A stretch of DNA of 5,935 nucleotides from assembly GCA_009778265.1 (NCBI GenBank), contig WRKA01000127.1, positions 1 to 5,935 of the forward strand, given 5' to 3'. A model generated the notes under the pieces. The model saw only the letters and a program-made list of their open reading frames with translations, was not told where the DNA came from and searched no databases. A program made the translations under genes and the position numbers. Shown here in pieces: positions 1-5,579 of the stretch (the first letter of the stretch is position 1; every line of letters starts with the position of its first letter). This DNA comes from Methanomassiliicoccaceae archaeon (GTDB lineage Archaea > Thermoplasmatota > Thermoplasmata > Methanomassiliicoccales > Methanomethylophilaceae).

Positions 1-440
1 TCCATATCGGTGCCGTTCTTCGATCTTCCCAGATGAACGCATTCGGATGTCTTCGCGTTATGGCATACGATCCTGTCCTTGAGCTTTCCGTAATTGGTAC
101 CGAAGACGAAGTTGTACTCCTCTTCGGTCATGTCCCTGTGCGTTCCCGTCGCTATGAGGTATCTGGCAACCCTGAGGTCCATCCTCTTCGACAGCGCATC
201 CAGTACTTTTGCCGTGGGCGTGGGACGGGTGCCGTCGTTCACGATGAACACGATATCTTTGCCTCCTTTCAGGAACTCGGATAACGAATCGTACCCTATG
301 GGATCGTCTATAGCTTCGTTTATCACCTTATCCGAATCCTCGCACCTGACGTCCTTCGGATAGAATATCCCGACCAGATTCTTCTCGGGCACGTCTATCT
401 TCTGTGCTCCGTCCTTTCCATACTTGATATCTATGTTCAT
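1..440 (-). CDS. LarA-like (DUF2088) nickel-dependent racemase family protein, N-terminal part, cut by window edge
   Basis: Reading the minus strand from an ATG at 440-438 gives 146 uninterrupted codons to the window edge. The protein begins MNIDIKYGKDG and carries the N-terminal LarA landmarks in order: a PEKNLVGIF strand (18-26), NDGTRPTPT (68-76) and IATGTHRDMTEEE (96-108). In LarA the TRPTP region helps bind substrate, and the His of the GTHR motif (H101 here) is a catalytic acid/base beside the nickel-pincer (NPN) cofactor. The Lys and second catalytic His that hold the cofactor lie further C-terminal and are outside the window. The known family reaction is racemisation or epimerisation of a 2-hydroxyacid such as lactate or malate; I cannot assign the substrate. 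No larB, larC or larE cofactor genes are visible. There is no SD at useful spacing, and a TATA-like element lies about 27 nt upstream, so the mRNA is probably leaderless. The gene is divergent from thiL. Confidence 0.87.
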   Translation of the reverse strand, partial: MNIDIKYGKDGAQKIDVPEKNLVGIFYPKDVRCEDSDKVINEAIDDPIGYDSLSEFLKGGKDIVFIVNDGTRPTPTAKVLDALSKRMDLRVARYLIATGTHRDMTEEEYNFVFGTNYGKLKDRIVCHNAKTSECVHLGRSKNGTDM

Positions 441-455
441 CTTCCAATGCAAAGG

Positions 456-506
456 GCGGGAACATATTAAGCGTTTCTGCCGCTGTATAACGTGGTATGT
501 TCCCGC
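456..506. repeat. Perfect 11-bp inverted repeat in the larA/thiL divergent promoter region
   Basis: The left arm GCGGGAACATA (456-466) and right arm TATGTTCCCGC (496-506) are exact reverse complements separated by 29 bp. The arm centres are 40 bp apart, about four helical turns. The left arm overlaps the larA TATA-like box; the right arm lies about 61-71 bp upstream of the thiL start. A trinucleotide AGG flanks both ends (453-455 and 507-509). A two-site operator for a dimeric regulator is the simplest reading. A tiny relic with terminal inverted repeats is an alternative. Confidence 0.6.
464..471 (-). promoter_or_regulatory. TATA-like box for the larA-like gene
   Basis: The minus strand reads CTTAATAT, close to the archaeal TATA consensus YTTAWATA. 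Its centre is about 27 nt upstream of the ATG at 440, which puts the predicted transcription start at or next to the start codon. This fits leaderless transcription. The box overlaps the left arm of the 456-506 inverted repeat. Confidence 0.5.
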
Positions 507-538
507 AGGCGGCATAACGCGGTGCTGCGACGAAAGAG

Positions 539-547
539 TTTTTTAAT
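539..547 (+). promoter_or_regulatory. TATA-like box for thiL
   Basis: TTTTTTAAT is centred about 24 nt upstream of the GTG at 567. No SD precedes that GTG, so the spacing argues for a leaderless thiL transcript and supports 567 as the start. Confidence 0.45.
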
Positions 548-566
548 CCGAATACGATGGCCAGAT

Positions 567-1538
567 GTGGCATCGCTGGAGGATGTCGGAGAGCGTGCGC
601 TCATTGAGCATGTGTTAAAGAGAATAAGGGGGAGCGCGTACGTCGGCCCGGGCGATGATGCCGCGTGCATCGATGTCAACGGTTCCAGGATCGTCGTTTC
701 CACGGATATCGTAACGTTCGAGAGACATCTTGTCAAAGGAATGACAATGGAACGGTTCGGATGGCTGGCGGCGGCGGTGAATCTCAGCGATATCGCTTCG
801 ATGGGCGCGAGACCGGCGGGGATACTGGCCGCGGTCACGTTGCCTCCGGAGACCGACGAGAATGTCCTTTATGATATAATGAACGGGATCGATCAGTGCG
901 CCGAGTTCTGCGGCACCGAGATATTGGGCGGGGATACGAAACCGGGTCAGGGAGCGGTGTGCGGTACCGCGCTCGGGATATGCGAACATAAAGTTCTGAC
1001 GAGGAACGGCGCGAGACCCGGAGACCTCGTAGCCGTAACGGGCTCTTTGGGATCGGCCGGCGCCGGATGGTACGCCGCGCTGAACGGTATTGACGAAAAG
1101 GATGCGTTATCCGCCGCTATGTTGCCGATACCCAGGATAGATGAAGGGATCTTCCTTTCCGGGAATGATATCGCAACGTCGTGCATGGACATCTCCGACG
1201 GTCTTTCCGCCACCGCGAATGCGATATGCAGGAGCAGCGGCGCGGGAATGGACATAATATGGGAAAGCCTTCCGAAGGGCGCCGGAGTTGATAACATAAG
1301 TAAAAGACTCGGGATTCCCGAAGAACATCTTATGCTCGACTGCGGCGGCGATTACGAACTGATGTTCACCTTCGGAAAGGAACATCTGAAAGTTCTGAAC
1401 TCATCCGATATCGGATTCTCCGTTATCGGAAAGGTGATGTCCGGGAATTCTGTGAATCTGATCACCGACGGAATAGCGGGGCCGATGGAGGACGGCGGTT
1501 ATGAACATTTCACCAAGGATCGAAGCGAAATTCTATGA
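567..1538 (+). CDS. thiL: Thiamine-monophosphate kinase ThiL
   Basis: ThiL phosphorylates thiamine monophosphate with ATP in the cytosol to give thiamine diphosphate, the last step of the pathway. The 323-residue protein has the usual family length and every landmark of the PurM/ThiL fold: LEDVGERALI (4-13), GPGDDAA (27-33), STD (45-47), VNLSDIASMGARP (71-83), GGDT (121-124), VTGSLGSAGAG (157-167), MDISDG (207-212) and GGDYEL (260-265). The acidic residues in these motifs bind Mg-ATP and substrate. The frame is open back to GTG 492, but those extra 25 residues are Arg-rich and match nothing usual in the family. GTG 567 places the GER motif where ThiL normally begins and sits about 24 nt after a TATA-like element. 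The 3' end overlaps the radical SAM gene by 38 bp. All motif residues are intact, so the enzyme should be active. Confidence 0.95.
   Translation: MASLEDVGERALIEHVLKRIRGSAYVGPGDDAACIDVNGSRIVVSTDIVTFERHLVKGMTMERFGWLAAAVNLSDIASMGARPAGILAAVTLPPETDENVLYDIMNGIDQCAEFCGTEILGGDTKPGQGAVCGTALGICEHKVLTRNGARPGDLVAVTGSLGSAGAGWYAALNGIDEKDALSAAMLPIPRIDEGIFLSGNDIATSCMDISDGLSATANAICRSSGAGMDIIWESLPKGAGVDNISKRLGIPEEHLMLDCGGDYELMFTFGKEHLKVLNSSDIGFSVIGKVMSGNSVNLITDGIAGPMEDGGYEHFTKDRSEIL
1487..1491 (+). promoter_or_regulatory. Shine-Dalgarno site for amrS inside thiL
   Basis: GGAGG lies 9 nt before the ATG at 1501, within the thiL reading frame. It supports ATG 1501 as the amrS start and translation from a shared thiL-amrS mRNA. 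Confidence 0.65.
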
Positions 1539-2511
1539 ACGCGACGGCGATGTTTACAAATGCCGGCTTTGTCCGCACGAGTGCCGCATCCCTCCCGGAC
1601 AATACGGAAGGTGCGGCGCGAGACGCGCGGATGACGATATGCTTGTCGCATATACTTACGGAAAAGTGTCGTCATTCTGCGTCGATCCCGTCGAGAAGAA
1701 ACCGCTGTATCACTTCCGTCCCGGCGACCGTGTTTTCTCCGTGGGCGGGATCGGATGCAACATGTCGTGCAGGCACTGCCAGAACTATTCTATCTCGCAA
1801 AGCTCCGCGGGAAAGAAAAGAACGACGTACGAATCTCCCGAGGAACTGGTGGAGATGTTCAGAAAAGAAAGGGTGGATATGTTCGCGTTCACGTACAACG
1901 AACCGTCGATATGGTTCGAGTATATGATCGACGTCATGGAATGCGCTCCCGACGCGACGTACGTTCTGGTGACGAACGGATTCATCAACGAAGAGCCGCT
2001 GCGTGAACTTTGCGATCACGTCTCCGCGATGAACATCGACGTGAAAGGATTTACGGACGATTTTTACGTAAAGATATGCGGAGGCCGTCTGGAGAATGTG
2101 CTTAATTCCGTGAGACTCGCTTTTTCGCTCGGCGTCCACATAGAACTTACATACCTGCTGATCCCCGGATACAACGATTCTCAGGAAGAACTCGAAGATT
2201 TCACGAACTGGGTGCTCGATCATCTCTCACCGGACGTTCCCGTCCATTTCACCAGGTTCCATCCGGACAACCTGATGAACGACGTCCCGCGGACGCCTCC
2301 GGAGACCATGCTCAACGCAATGGGAACGGCTTCGGAGATGGGGCTGAACAATGTTTACGTCGGCAATATAATATCGGAAGAAGGGAGCGACACCTACTGT
2401 CCGGAATGCGGCGCCGTGGTCATACGGAGAACGGGTTATCTTGTTGACGTTGTGGGTCTCGAAGGACTCAGATGCAAAGGGTGCGGCCACAAACTTTACC
2501 TGATCCGATGA
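1501..2511 (+). CDS. amrS: AmmeMemoRadiSam system radical SAM enzyme
   Basis: This is a 336-residue radical SAM protein related to pyruvate formate-lyase activating enzymes. The SAM-binding 4Fe-4S motif is CNMSCRHCQN, with C86, C90 and C93. An N-terminal cysteine cluster (C21, C24, C28, C38) precedes a DPVEKKPLYHF segment (62-72) that is characteristic of the AmmeMemoRadiSam subgroup. The C-terminus has two CxxC pairs (C300/C303 and C325/C328) resembling a zinc ribbon or a site for an extra metal cluster. The family is named for its association with AMMECR1-like and Memo-like proteins; its reaction and substrate are not settled to my knowledge. Neither partner gene is in this window. ATG 1501 is the only reasonable start before C21 and has an SD 9 nt upstream. 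The 38-bp overlap with thiL implies a shared transcript. The stop lies 2 bp from the end of the convergent peptidase gene. Confidence 0.92.
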   Translation: MNISPRIEAKFYERDGDVYKCRLCPHECRIPPGQYGRCGARRADDDMLVAYTYGKVSSFCVDPVEKKPLYHFRPGDRVFSVGGIGCNMSCRHCQNYSISQSSAGKKRTTYESPEELVEMFRKERVDMFAFTYNEPSIWFEYMIDVMECAPDATYVLVTNGFINEEPLRELCDHVSAMNIDVKGFTDDFYVKICGGRLENVLNSVRLAFSLGVHIELTYLLIPGYNDSQEELEDFTNWVLDHLSPDVPVHFTRFHPDNLMNDVPRTPPETMLNAMGTASEMGLNNVYVGNIISEEGSDTYCPECGAVVIRRTGYLVDVVGLEGLRCKGCGHKLYLIR

Positions 2512-2513
2512 GG

Positions 2514-3302
2514 TCACAGCAGAAAGAGAATGTTCCCTACCGTCGTTACAAAAAGCACCGCCGCCGTTATCGGAACGATGAACGGTATCTTCGGCGTCAC
2601 CCATATCTTACCGCAGGCATCGGCCGATCGCTCCTTCATATACCAAACGTGCGCTTTGTCCGCATCGGCCGCGTTCATCCTGTAACCGGTGAGCATGTTC
2701 GGCAATTCCGTATCGCCGCGGATGAGATTACGGGCGATGACGAAGACGATCGCCGACATCGAGATCAGGGACGCATGGAACAGAACGGCCAGCGGGAACG
2801 ATATCACCGCCGACACAACGTGATCGGGAACGGCGATCAGCGGATATCCGTATATCTCCGGATACATCGGAAAGATGATGGCAACTGTTATCAGACACTT
2901 CACGTCCGCCCCGCCCTTTATCACGCCCGTATAGAACATCGCCGCGAAGATCAGATAGCATAACGGTATGACCGCAGCATTCGTTACGAACGGATCGCCG
3001 TGCGAAAAGATCAGCGGCACCGCGAACATCATGCTCATGAGAGCATAGAACATCATATCGAGACGTGCCGTCCATTCCCTGCCGTACAGCAGATCGAACA
3101 CTATCATCGCGGTGCCGGCCGCGATCATTATCCTTCCGGCCGTCACATGACCGGACATCCCGGCCATCATGATCACAACGCCGGCGATACCGAGGATCAG
3201 CCAATGTATATCTGAAACCTCCCTACGCTTTATGTCCTGTACCGAAGCGGATATCAGAACGGTCATCGTGATAATGAGACCGAATATCGGGACACCGTAC
3301 AT
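2514..3302 (-). CDS. Archaeal A24-family prepilin/preflagellin peptidase
   Basis: This is a predicted membrane aspartyl protease that cuts class III signal peptides from archaellins and type IV pilin-like proteins at the cytoplasmic face. Numbered from ATG 3302 (262 residues), the first catalytic Asp is D23 in SASVQDIKRREVSD. The second is D133 in VIKGGADVKCL, the GxGD-type motif written here as GGAD. About seven or eight hydrophobic stretches are visible, at roughly 4-22, 33-47, 53-72, 83-100, 108-128, 135-150, 160-190 and 240-260. A polar stretch at about 192-236 precedes an IWVTPKIPF segment (233-241). A GTG at 3314 would add four residues and cannot be excluded. Neither start has an SD, and each has a TATA-like element about 26 nt upstream. 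No pilin or archaellin gene is nearby, so the substrate is unknown. The Asp-Asp spacing of 110 residues is long compared with about 60 in FlaK or PibD. Confidence 0.85.
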   Translation of the reverse strand: MYGVPIFGLIITMTVLISASVQDIKRREVSDIHWLILGIAGVVIMMAGMSGHVTAGRIMIAAGTAMIVFDLLYGREWTARLDMMFYALMSMMFAVPLIFSHGDPFVTNAAVIPLCYLIFAAMFYTGVIKGGADVKCLITVAIIFPMYPEIYGYPLIAVPDHVVSAVISFPLAVLFHASLISMSAIVFVIARNLIRGDTELPNMLTGYRMNAADADKAHVWYMKERSADACGKIWVTPKIPFIVPITAAVLFVTTVGNILFLL

Positions 3303-3324
3303 GATAACGTTCACGTAACGCCGA

Positions 3325-3332
3325 GTATATGA
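3325..3332 (-). promoter_or_regulatory. TATA-like box for the A24 peptidase gene
   Basis: The minus strand reads TCATATAC here. Its centre is about 26 nt upstream of ATG 3302, as expected for a leaderless archaeal mRNA. A second candidate, CTGTAGTATAGC on the minus strand (3338-3349), would instead suit GTG 3314. Confidence 0.35.
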
Positions 3333-3347
3333 AACCGCTATACTACA

Positions 3348-3358
3348 GTTATATTAAC
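3348..3358. promoter_or_regulatory. AT-rich TATA-like element usable in both directions between the peptidase and mscS genes
   Basis: The plus strand reads GTTATATTAAC and the minus strand reads GTTAATATAAC, so either strand offers a TATA-like box. On the plus strand it predicts a start near 3380 and a short mscS leader that would include the SD. On the minus strand it predicts a start near 3328. Which box is used cannot be told from sequence. Confidence 0.35.
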
Positions 3359-3381
3359 TTCCGATTTTTGAAGTAACGTCA

Positions 3382-3390
3382 TTATTTTAT
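3382..3390 (+). promoter_or_regulatory. Second TATA-like box for mscS
   Basis: TTATTTTAT is centred about 26 nt before ATG 3412. It is flanked by a short inverted repeat, CGTCA (3377-3381) and TGACG (3392-3396), which could be part of an operator but is short enough to be chance. If this box is used the mRNA would lack the SD at 3404-3410, so the element at 3348-3358 competes as the true promoter. Confidence 0.3.
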
Positions 3391-3403
3391 GTGACGAACA
3401 ATT

Positions 3404-3410
3404 AGGGGGT
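3404..3410 (+). promoter_or_regulatory. Shine-Dalgarno site for mscS
   Basis: AGGGGGT is one mismatch from the GGAGGT core. It lies 1 nt before ATG 3412 and 4 nt before ATG 3415. The spacing favours the second ATG, a one-residue difference. Confidence 0.5.
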
Positions 3411-3411
3411 A

Positions 3412-4977
3412 ATGATGCACGCAAAGAGAACGCTGTTATTCGCCGCGATTGCGATACTGTTATTGGCGGCGGTACCGCTGTTCTCCGATAATGCGGAAGG
3501 GGCCGATCCCTCCGTCGACGTGAAGTTCACCTTCGCCGTCGGCCTGAACGACGACGGCCACATGGGACTCATCGCCGGGAAAGAAAAGAAAGTGAACGTC
3601 ATCGTGCAGAATGATTCGGGAGGCGCGAGGTACGTACGGTTCGACGACGTCGTCGGTATCGATCACAGCGAACCGTCCAAATCGCTCATTTTTCTTGACC
3701 CCGGGAGATCGGACGTCATTTCCGTGACGATCTCCGCGGACAAATACATCGGCACCGTCGGCAACAGGGATGTAAGATTCGTTTTCGAGGTATACGATCC
3801 GGCGGTCCCAGAGGATAAAGGATATCGGGAATTGCATCTGACCGTCGATATCACGTCGATGCGCGGCGCCGAGAACCAGTTCAACAAGATAATGGGGATA
3901 TGGGACCCGTTCCTTCCGGAACCTTTCGACACCGCCCTGTACACAACGGTCCTCACGCTGCTGATATGGCTGGCGATAGCCGTTCTGATCGCATACGGAT
4001 TGTTCCCTGCCGTCCTGCAGATATTCTTCAGGACGGCGAAAGAGAAACGGCATCTCGCAAAAAAGAAGATACAGAGGCCGATCCTCAGCCTGATAATGCT
4101 TTACGCCGCCACGGTCTGCGTTCATGTGATCGGTGCCGGGGAGTACATAATCAGTGCCGTCGAGGCGGTCGTATACATTCTGTTCATACTGCTCGGCGCA
4201 CAGATCGCCTGGAGACTCTATGTCGCGGCGACCGACGTGATGATAGTCCGCGCCGCAAGAAGAGGGAGACCGCCGCACAGCTCCATCCTGCCGCTTCTGC
4301 GGATGATAGGGAAGATAGTCATCGGAATGGTCACCGCGGGCGCCGTCCTGGCGGCGATAGGGTTCGATCTGATGATCATCGTGGCCGGTGCCGGCGTTAT
4401 CGGTCTGGCGATATCGTTCGGCGCACAGAGCACACTGGCGCAGTTCTTCAGCGGTTTCACGTTACTTATCACGAGACCGTTCAAACCCGGGGACCTCGTA
4501 AGACTGAACAGCGACCCGGATGTCCTGAAAGTGGTCGGCGTGGGATTCATGACCACGACATTCAAGAACTGGAGCAACTCCGAGGTCTTCACGATGCCCA
4601 ACCAGAAGGTCGCGGCGTCCACGATAGTGAACATCACGGCGGAAACATCGCACTTCCGCGTCACCGTCCTCGTCCGCGTTCCGTACGGCACCGATATCGC
4701 GCTTGCCAAGAGACTTGCGCTCGAAGCGATGACGGAACACCCGAGGATAATGCAGGACGGTTCCGAGGAGATGCCGAAGTCGAGGGTGCACGACCTCGGG
4801 GATTCGTATCTCGTGGTGAGAGTGAGCGGTTTTGTCGACGACTTTGAAGATAACGGTTCGATAACCGCGGAGATCAGAGAAGCGATATACCGGAAGTACA
4901 ACGAGTTCGGGGTCGAGATCGCCGTTCCGAAAATGGAAGTGGAGCTGGACCGCGACGACTGGGACAAGAAATATTGA
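3412..4977 (+). CDS. MscS-family mechanosensitive ion channel with N-terminal extracytoplasmic domain
   Basis: This is a predicted small-conductance mechanosensitive channel that releases solutes when membrane tension rises on hypo-osmotic shock. The 521-residue protein starts with a signal peptide (positive KR at 5-6, hydrophobic 7-24, likely cleavage near the AEG-AD junction around 30). Residues 31-150 alternate hydrophobic and polar residues and look like a beta-sandwich outside the cell; I cannot name the domain. Membrane helices follow at about 177-206, 222-242, 246-272, 297-318 and 320-345. The last is the Gly/Ala-rich pore helix (VAGAGVIGLAISFGAQS), followed by FFSGFTLLITRPFKPGDLV, the conserved entry to the MscS beta domain. 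VFTMPNQKV (392-400) is the family PN motif, and 413-511 is the C-terminal alpha/beta domain. E. coli MscS is 286 residues, so the extra length is the N-terminal domain plus two helices. ATG 3415 is better spaced from the SD. Confidence 0.94.
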   Translation: MMHAKRTLLFAAIAILLLAAVPLFSDNAEGADPSVDVKFTFAVGLNDDGHMGLIAGKEKKVNVIVQNDSGGARYVRFDDVVGIDHSEPSKSLIFLDPGRSDVISVTISADKYIGTVGNRDVRFVFEVYDPAVPEDKGYRELHLTVDITSMRGAENQFNKIMGIWDPFLPEPFDTALYTTVLTLLIWLAIAVLIAYGLFPAVLQIFFRTAKEKRHLAKKKIQRPILSLIMLYAATVCVHVIGAGEYIISAVEAVVYILFILLGAQIAWRLYVAATDVMIVRAARRGRPPHSSILPLLRMIGKIVIGMVTAGAVLAAIGFDLMIIVAGAGVIGLAISFGAQSTLAQFFSGFTLLITRPFKPGDLVRLNSDPDVLKVVGVGFMTTTFKNWSNSEVFTMPNQKVAASTIVNITAETSHFRVTVLVRVPYGTDIALAKRLALEAMTEHPRIMQDGSEEMPKSRVHDLGDSYLVVRVSGFVDDFEDNGSITAEIREAIYRKYNEFGVEIAVPKMEVELDRDDWDKKY

Positions 4978-5049
4978 ATCCGAGCTTCGCGATGATGAAT
5001 AATATTCCGATATTGCTCCTTACTGTTTTCATATATTAAGATACGAATA

Positions 5050-5081
5050 TTTTTCTGTTTTCGTTATTCTATTGTTGTTTT
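5050..5081 (+). terminator. Oligo-T termination region after mscS
   Basis: Three T tracts (5050-5054, 5058-5061 and 5078-5081) lie in a strongly T-rich stretch 72-104 nt after the mscS stop, with no convincing GC hairpin. Archaeal RNA polymerase terminates at such runs. They lie upstream of the lrp promoter, which is where a terminator is needed. Confidence 0.5.
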
Positions 5082-5088
5082 CGGAGGC

Positions 5089-5097
5089 ATTAAATAC
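5089..5097 (+). promoter_or_regulatory. TATA box for lrp-dapA
   Basis: ATTAAATAC matches the archaeal TATA consensus and is preceded by the purine-rich GGAGGC (5083-5088), a possible BRE. It predicts a start near 5119-5121 and a leader of about 37 nt that contains a strong SD. This is the clearest promoter in the window. Confidence 0.55.
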
Positions 5098-5098
5098 A

Positions 5099-5122
5099 AT
5101 TATTTCGCTTATCAGAAATAAT
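5099..5122. promoter_or_regulatory. 8-bp dyad over the predicted lrp transcription start, candidate operator
   Basis: ATTATTTC (5099-5106) and GAAATAAT (5115-5122) are exact reverse complements separated by 8 bp. The dyad begins just after the TATA box and ends at the predicted start site. Lrp-family dimers bind such AT-rich dyads and commonly repress their own genes, so autoregulation is a reasonable inference. AT-richness makes a chance dyad more likely than usual. Confidence 0.4.
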
Positions 5123-5144
5123 ATTACGAAATCTAACAAAAAAA

Positions 5145-5150
5145 GGAGGG
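5145..5150 (+). promoter_or_regulatory. Strong Shine-Dalgarno site for lrp
   Basis: GGAGGG carries a perfect GGAGG core 7 nt before ATG 5157. It decides the first of two tandem ATGs as the better start and contrasts with the SD-less leaderless genes elsewhere in the window. Confidence 0.7.
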
Positions 5151-5156
5151 TGTTAT

Positions 5157-5579
5157 ATGATGGACGACTTGGATGAACATATAATCGAGGTCCTCAAAAA
5201 GGATTCCCGCTGTCCGTTCGTGGAGATCGCGGAACAGCTTCAGGTCTCGGAAGGAACTATAAGAAGCCGCGTGCGCAGGATGACGGACGACGGAATAATA
5301 AAAGGATTCACGATAAAGACCAGTTCCAGGAACGTAAAGGCGATGGTCGAGATACGGATAGACGTGAACACCGATACCGAAGATGTCGCAAAGACGCTTG
5401 CGGATCACGAAGGGGTCACCGAGGTCTACGAGGTGACGGGGGACCAGGACATCATCGCGATCGTGGATGTCGAATCGTCCCAGCAGCTTAACGACATAAT
5501 AGAGAAAGTGAGACACTACGACAACATACTCAGCACCCGCACCAGGCTGATACTGAAGGAACACTTCGGGGTTGATTGA
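5157..5579 (+). CDS. Lrp/AsnC family transcriptional regulator
   Basis: This is a 140-residue protein of normal Lrp/AsnC length. Residues 4-50 form the winged helix-turn-helix: DLDEHIIEVLKKDSR, then VEIAEQLQVSEGTIRSRVRRM with the recognition helix at about 32-41, then GIIKGFTI as the wing. Residues 62-138 form the RAM ligand-binding and oligomerisation domain, including GVTEVYEVTGDQDIIAIVDV (86-105), where amino-acid effectors bind in the family. The stop codon touches the dapA ATG, so the two are almost certainly co-transcribed. Lrp-type regulators of lysine synthesis are known in archaea (Sulfolobus LysM). By analogy this protein may sense lysine or a related amino acid and control dapA and itself, but the effector cannot be read from the sequence. 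A strong SD and the dyad upstream suggest a regulated, well-translated gene. Confidence 0.94.
   Translation: MMDDLDEHIIEVLKKDSRCPFVEIAEQLQVSEGTIRSRVRRMTDDGIIKGFTIKTSSRNVKAMVEIRIDVNTDTEDVAKTLADHEGVTEVYEVTGDQDIIAIVDVESSQQLNDIIEKVRHYDNILSTRTRLILKEHFGVD

Noticed and set aside
33..363. Plus-strand open frames of 83 and 89 codons at the left edge
   Set aside because: They lie opposite the LarA-like gene, whose minus-strand frame carries clear family motifs.
487..523. Direct repeat ATAACG[T/C]GGT (487-496 and 514-523)
   Set aside because: Nine of ten bases match with only two copies, partly overlapping the spacer of the stronger inverted repeat. This is not enough to call an operator.
1403..1416. 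14-bp perfect palindrome ATCCGATATCGGAT inside thiL
   Set aside because: A palindrome of this length is expected by chance roughly once in a few windows this size, it lies in well-conserved coding sequence, and GATATC-like strings recur through these genes from codon preference.
3460..4278. Long open frame antisense to mscS, and a 315-codon frame at 3900-4847 on the same strand
   Set aside because: Both translate to Arg/His/Asp-rich low-quality sequence typical of shadow frames in biased-codon genes, and mscS itself has full family motifs across the region.
5001..5014. Small hairpin AATAT-TCCG-ATATT after mscS
   Set aside because: A 5-bp A/T-only stem is too weak to be a terminator, and nearby T tracts explain termination better.
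5102..5132. Second inverted repeat ATTTCG (5102-5107) / CGAAAT (5127-5132)
   Set aside because: It has only 6 bp with a 19-bp spacer and overlaps the better 8-bp dyad, so I did not list it separately.
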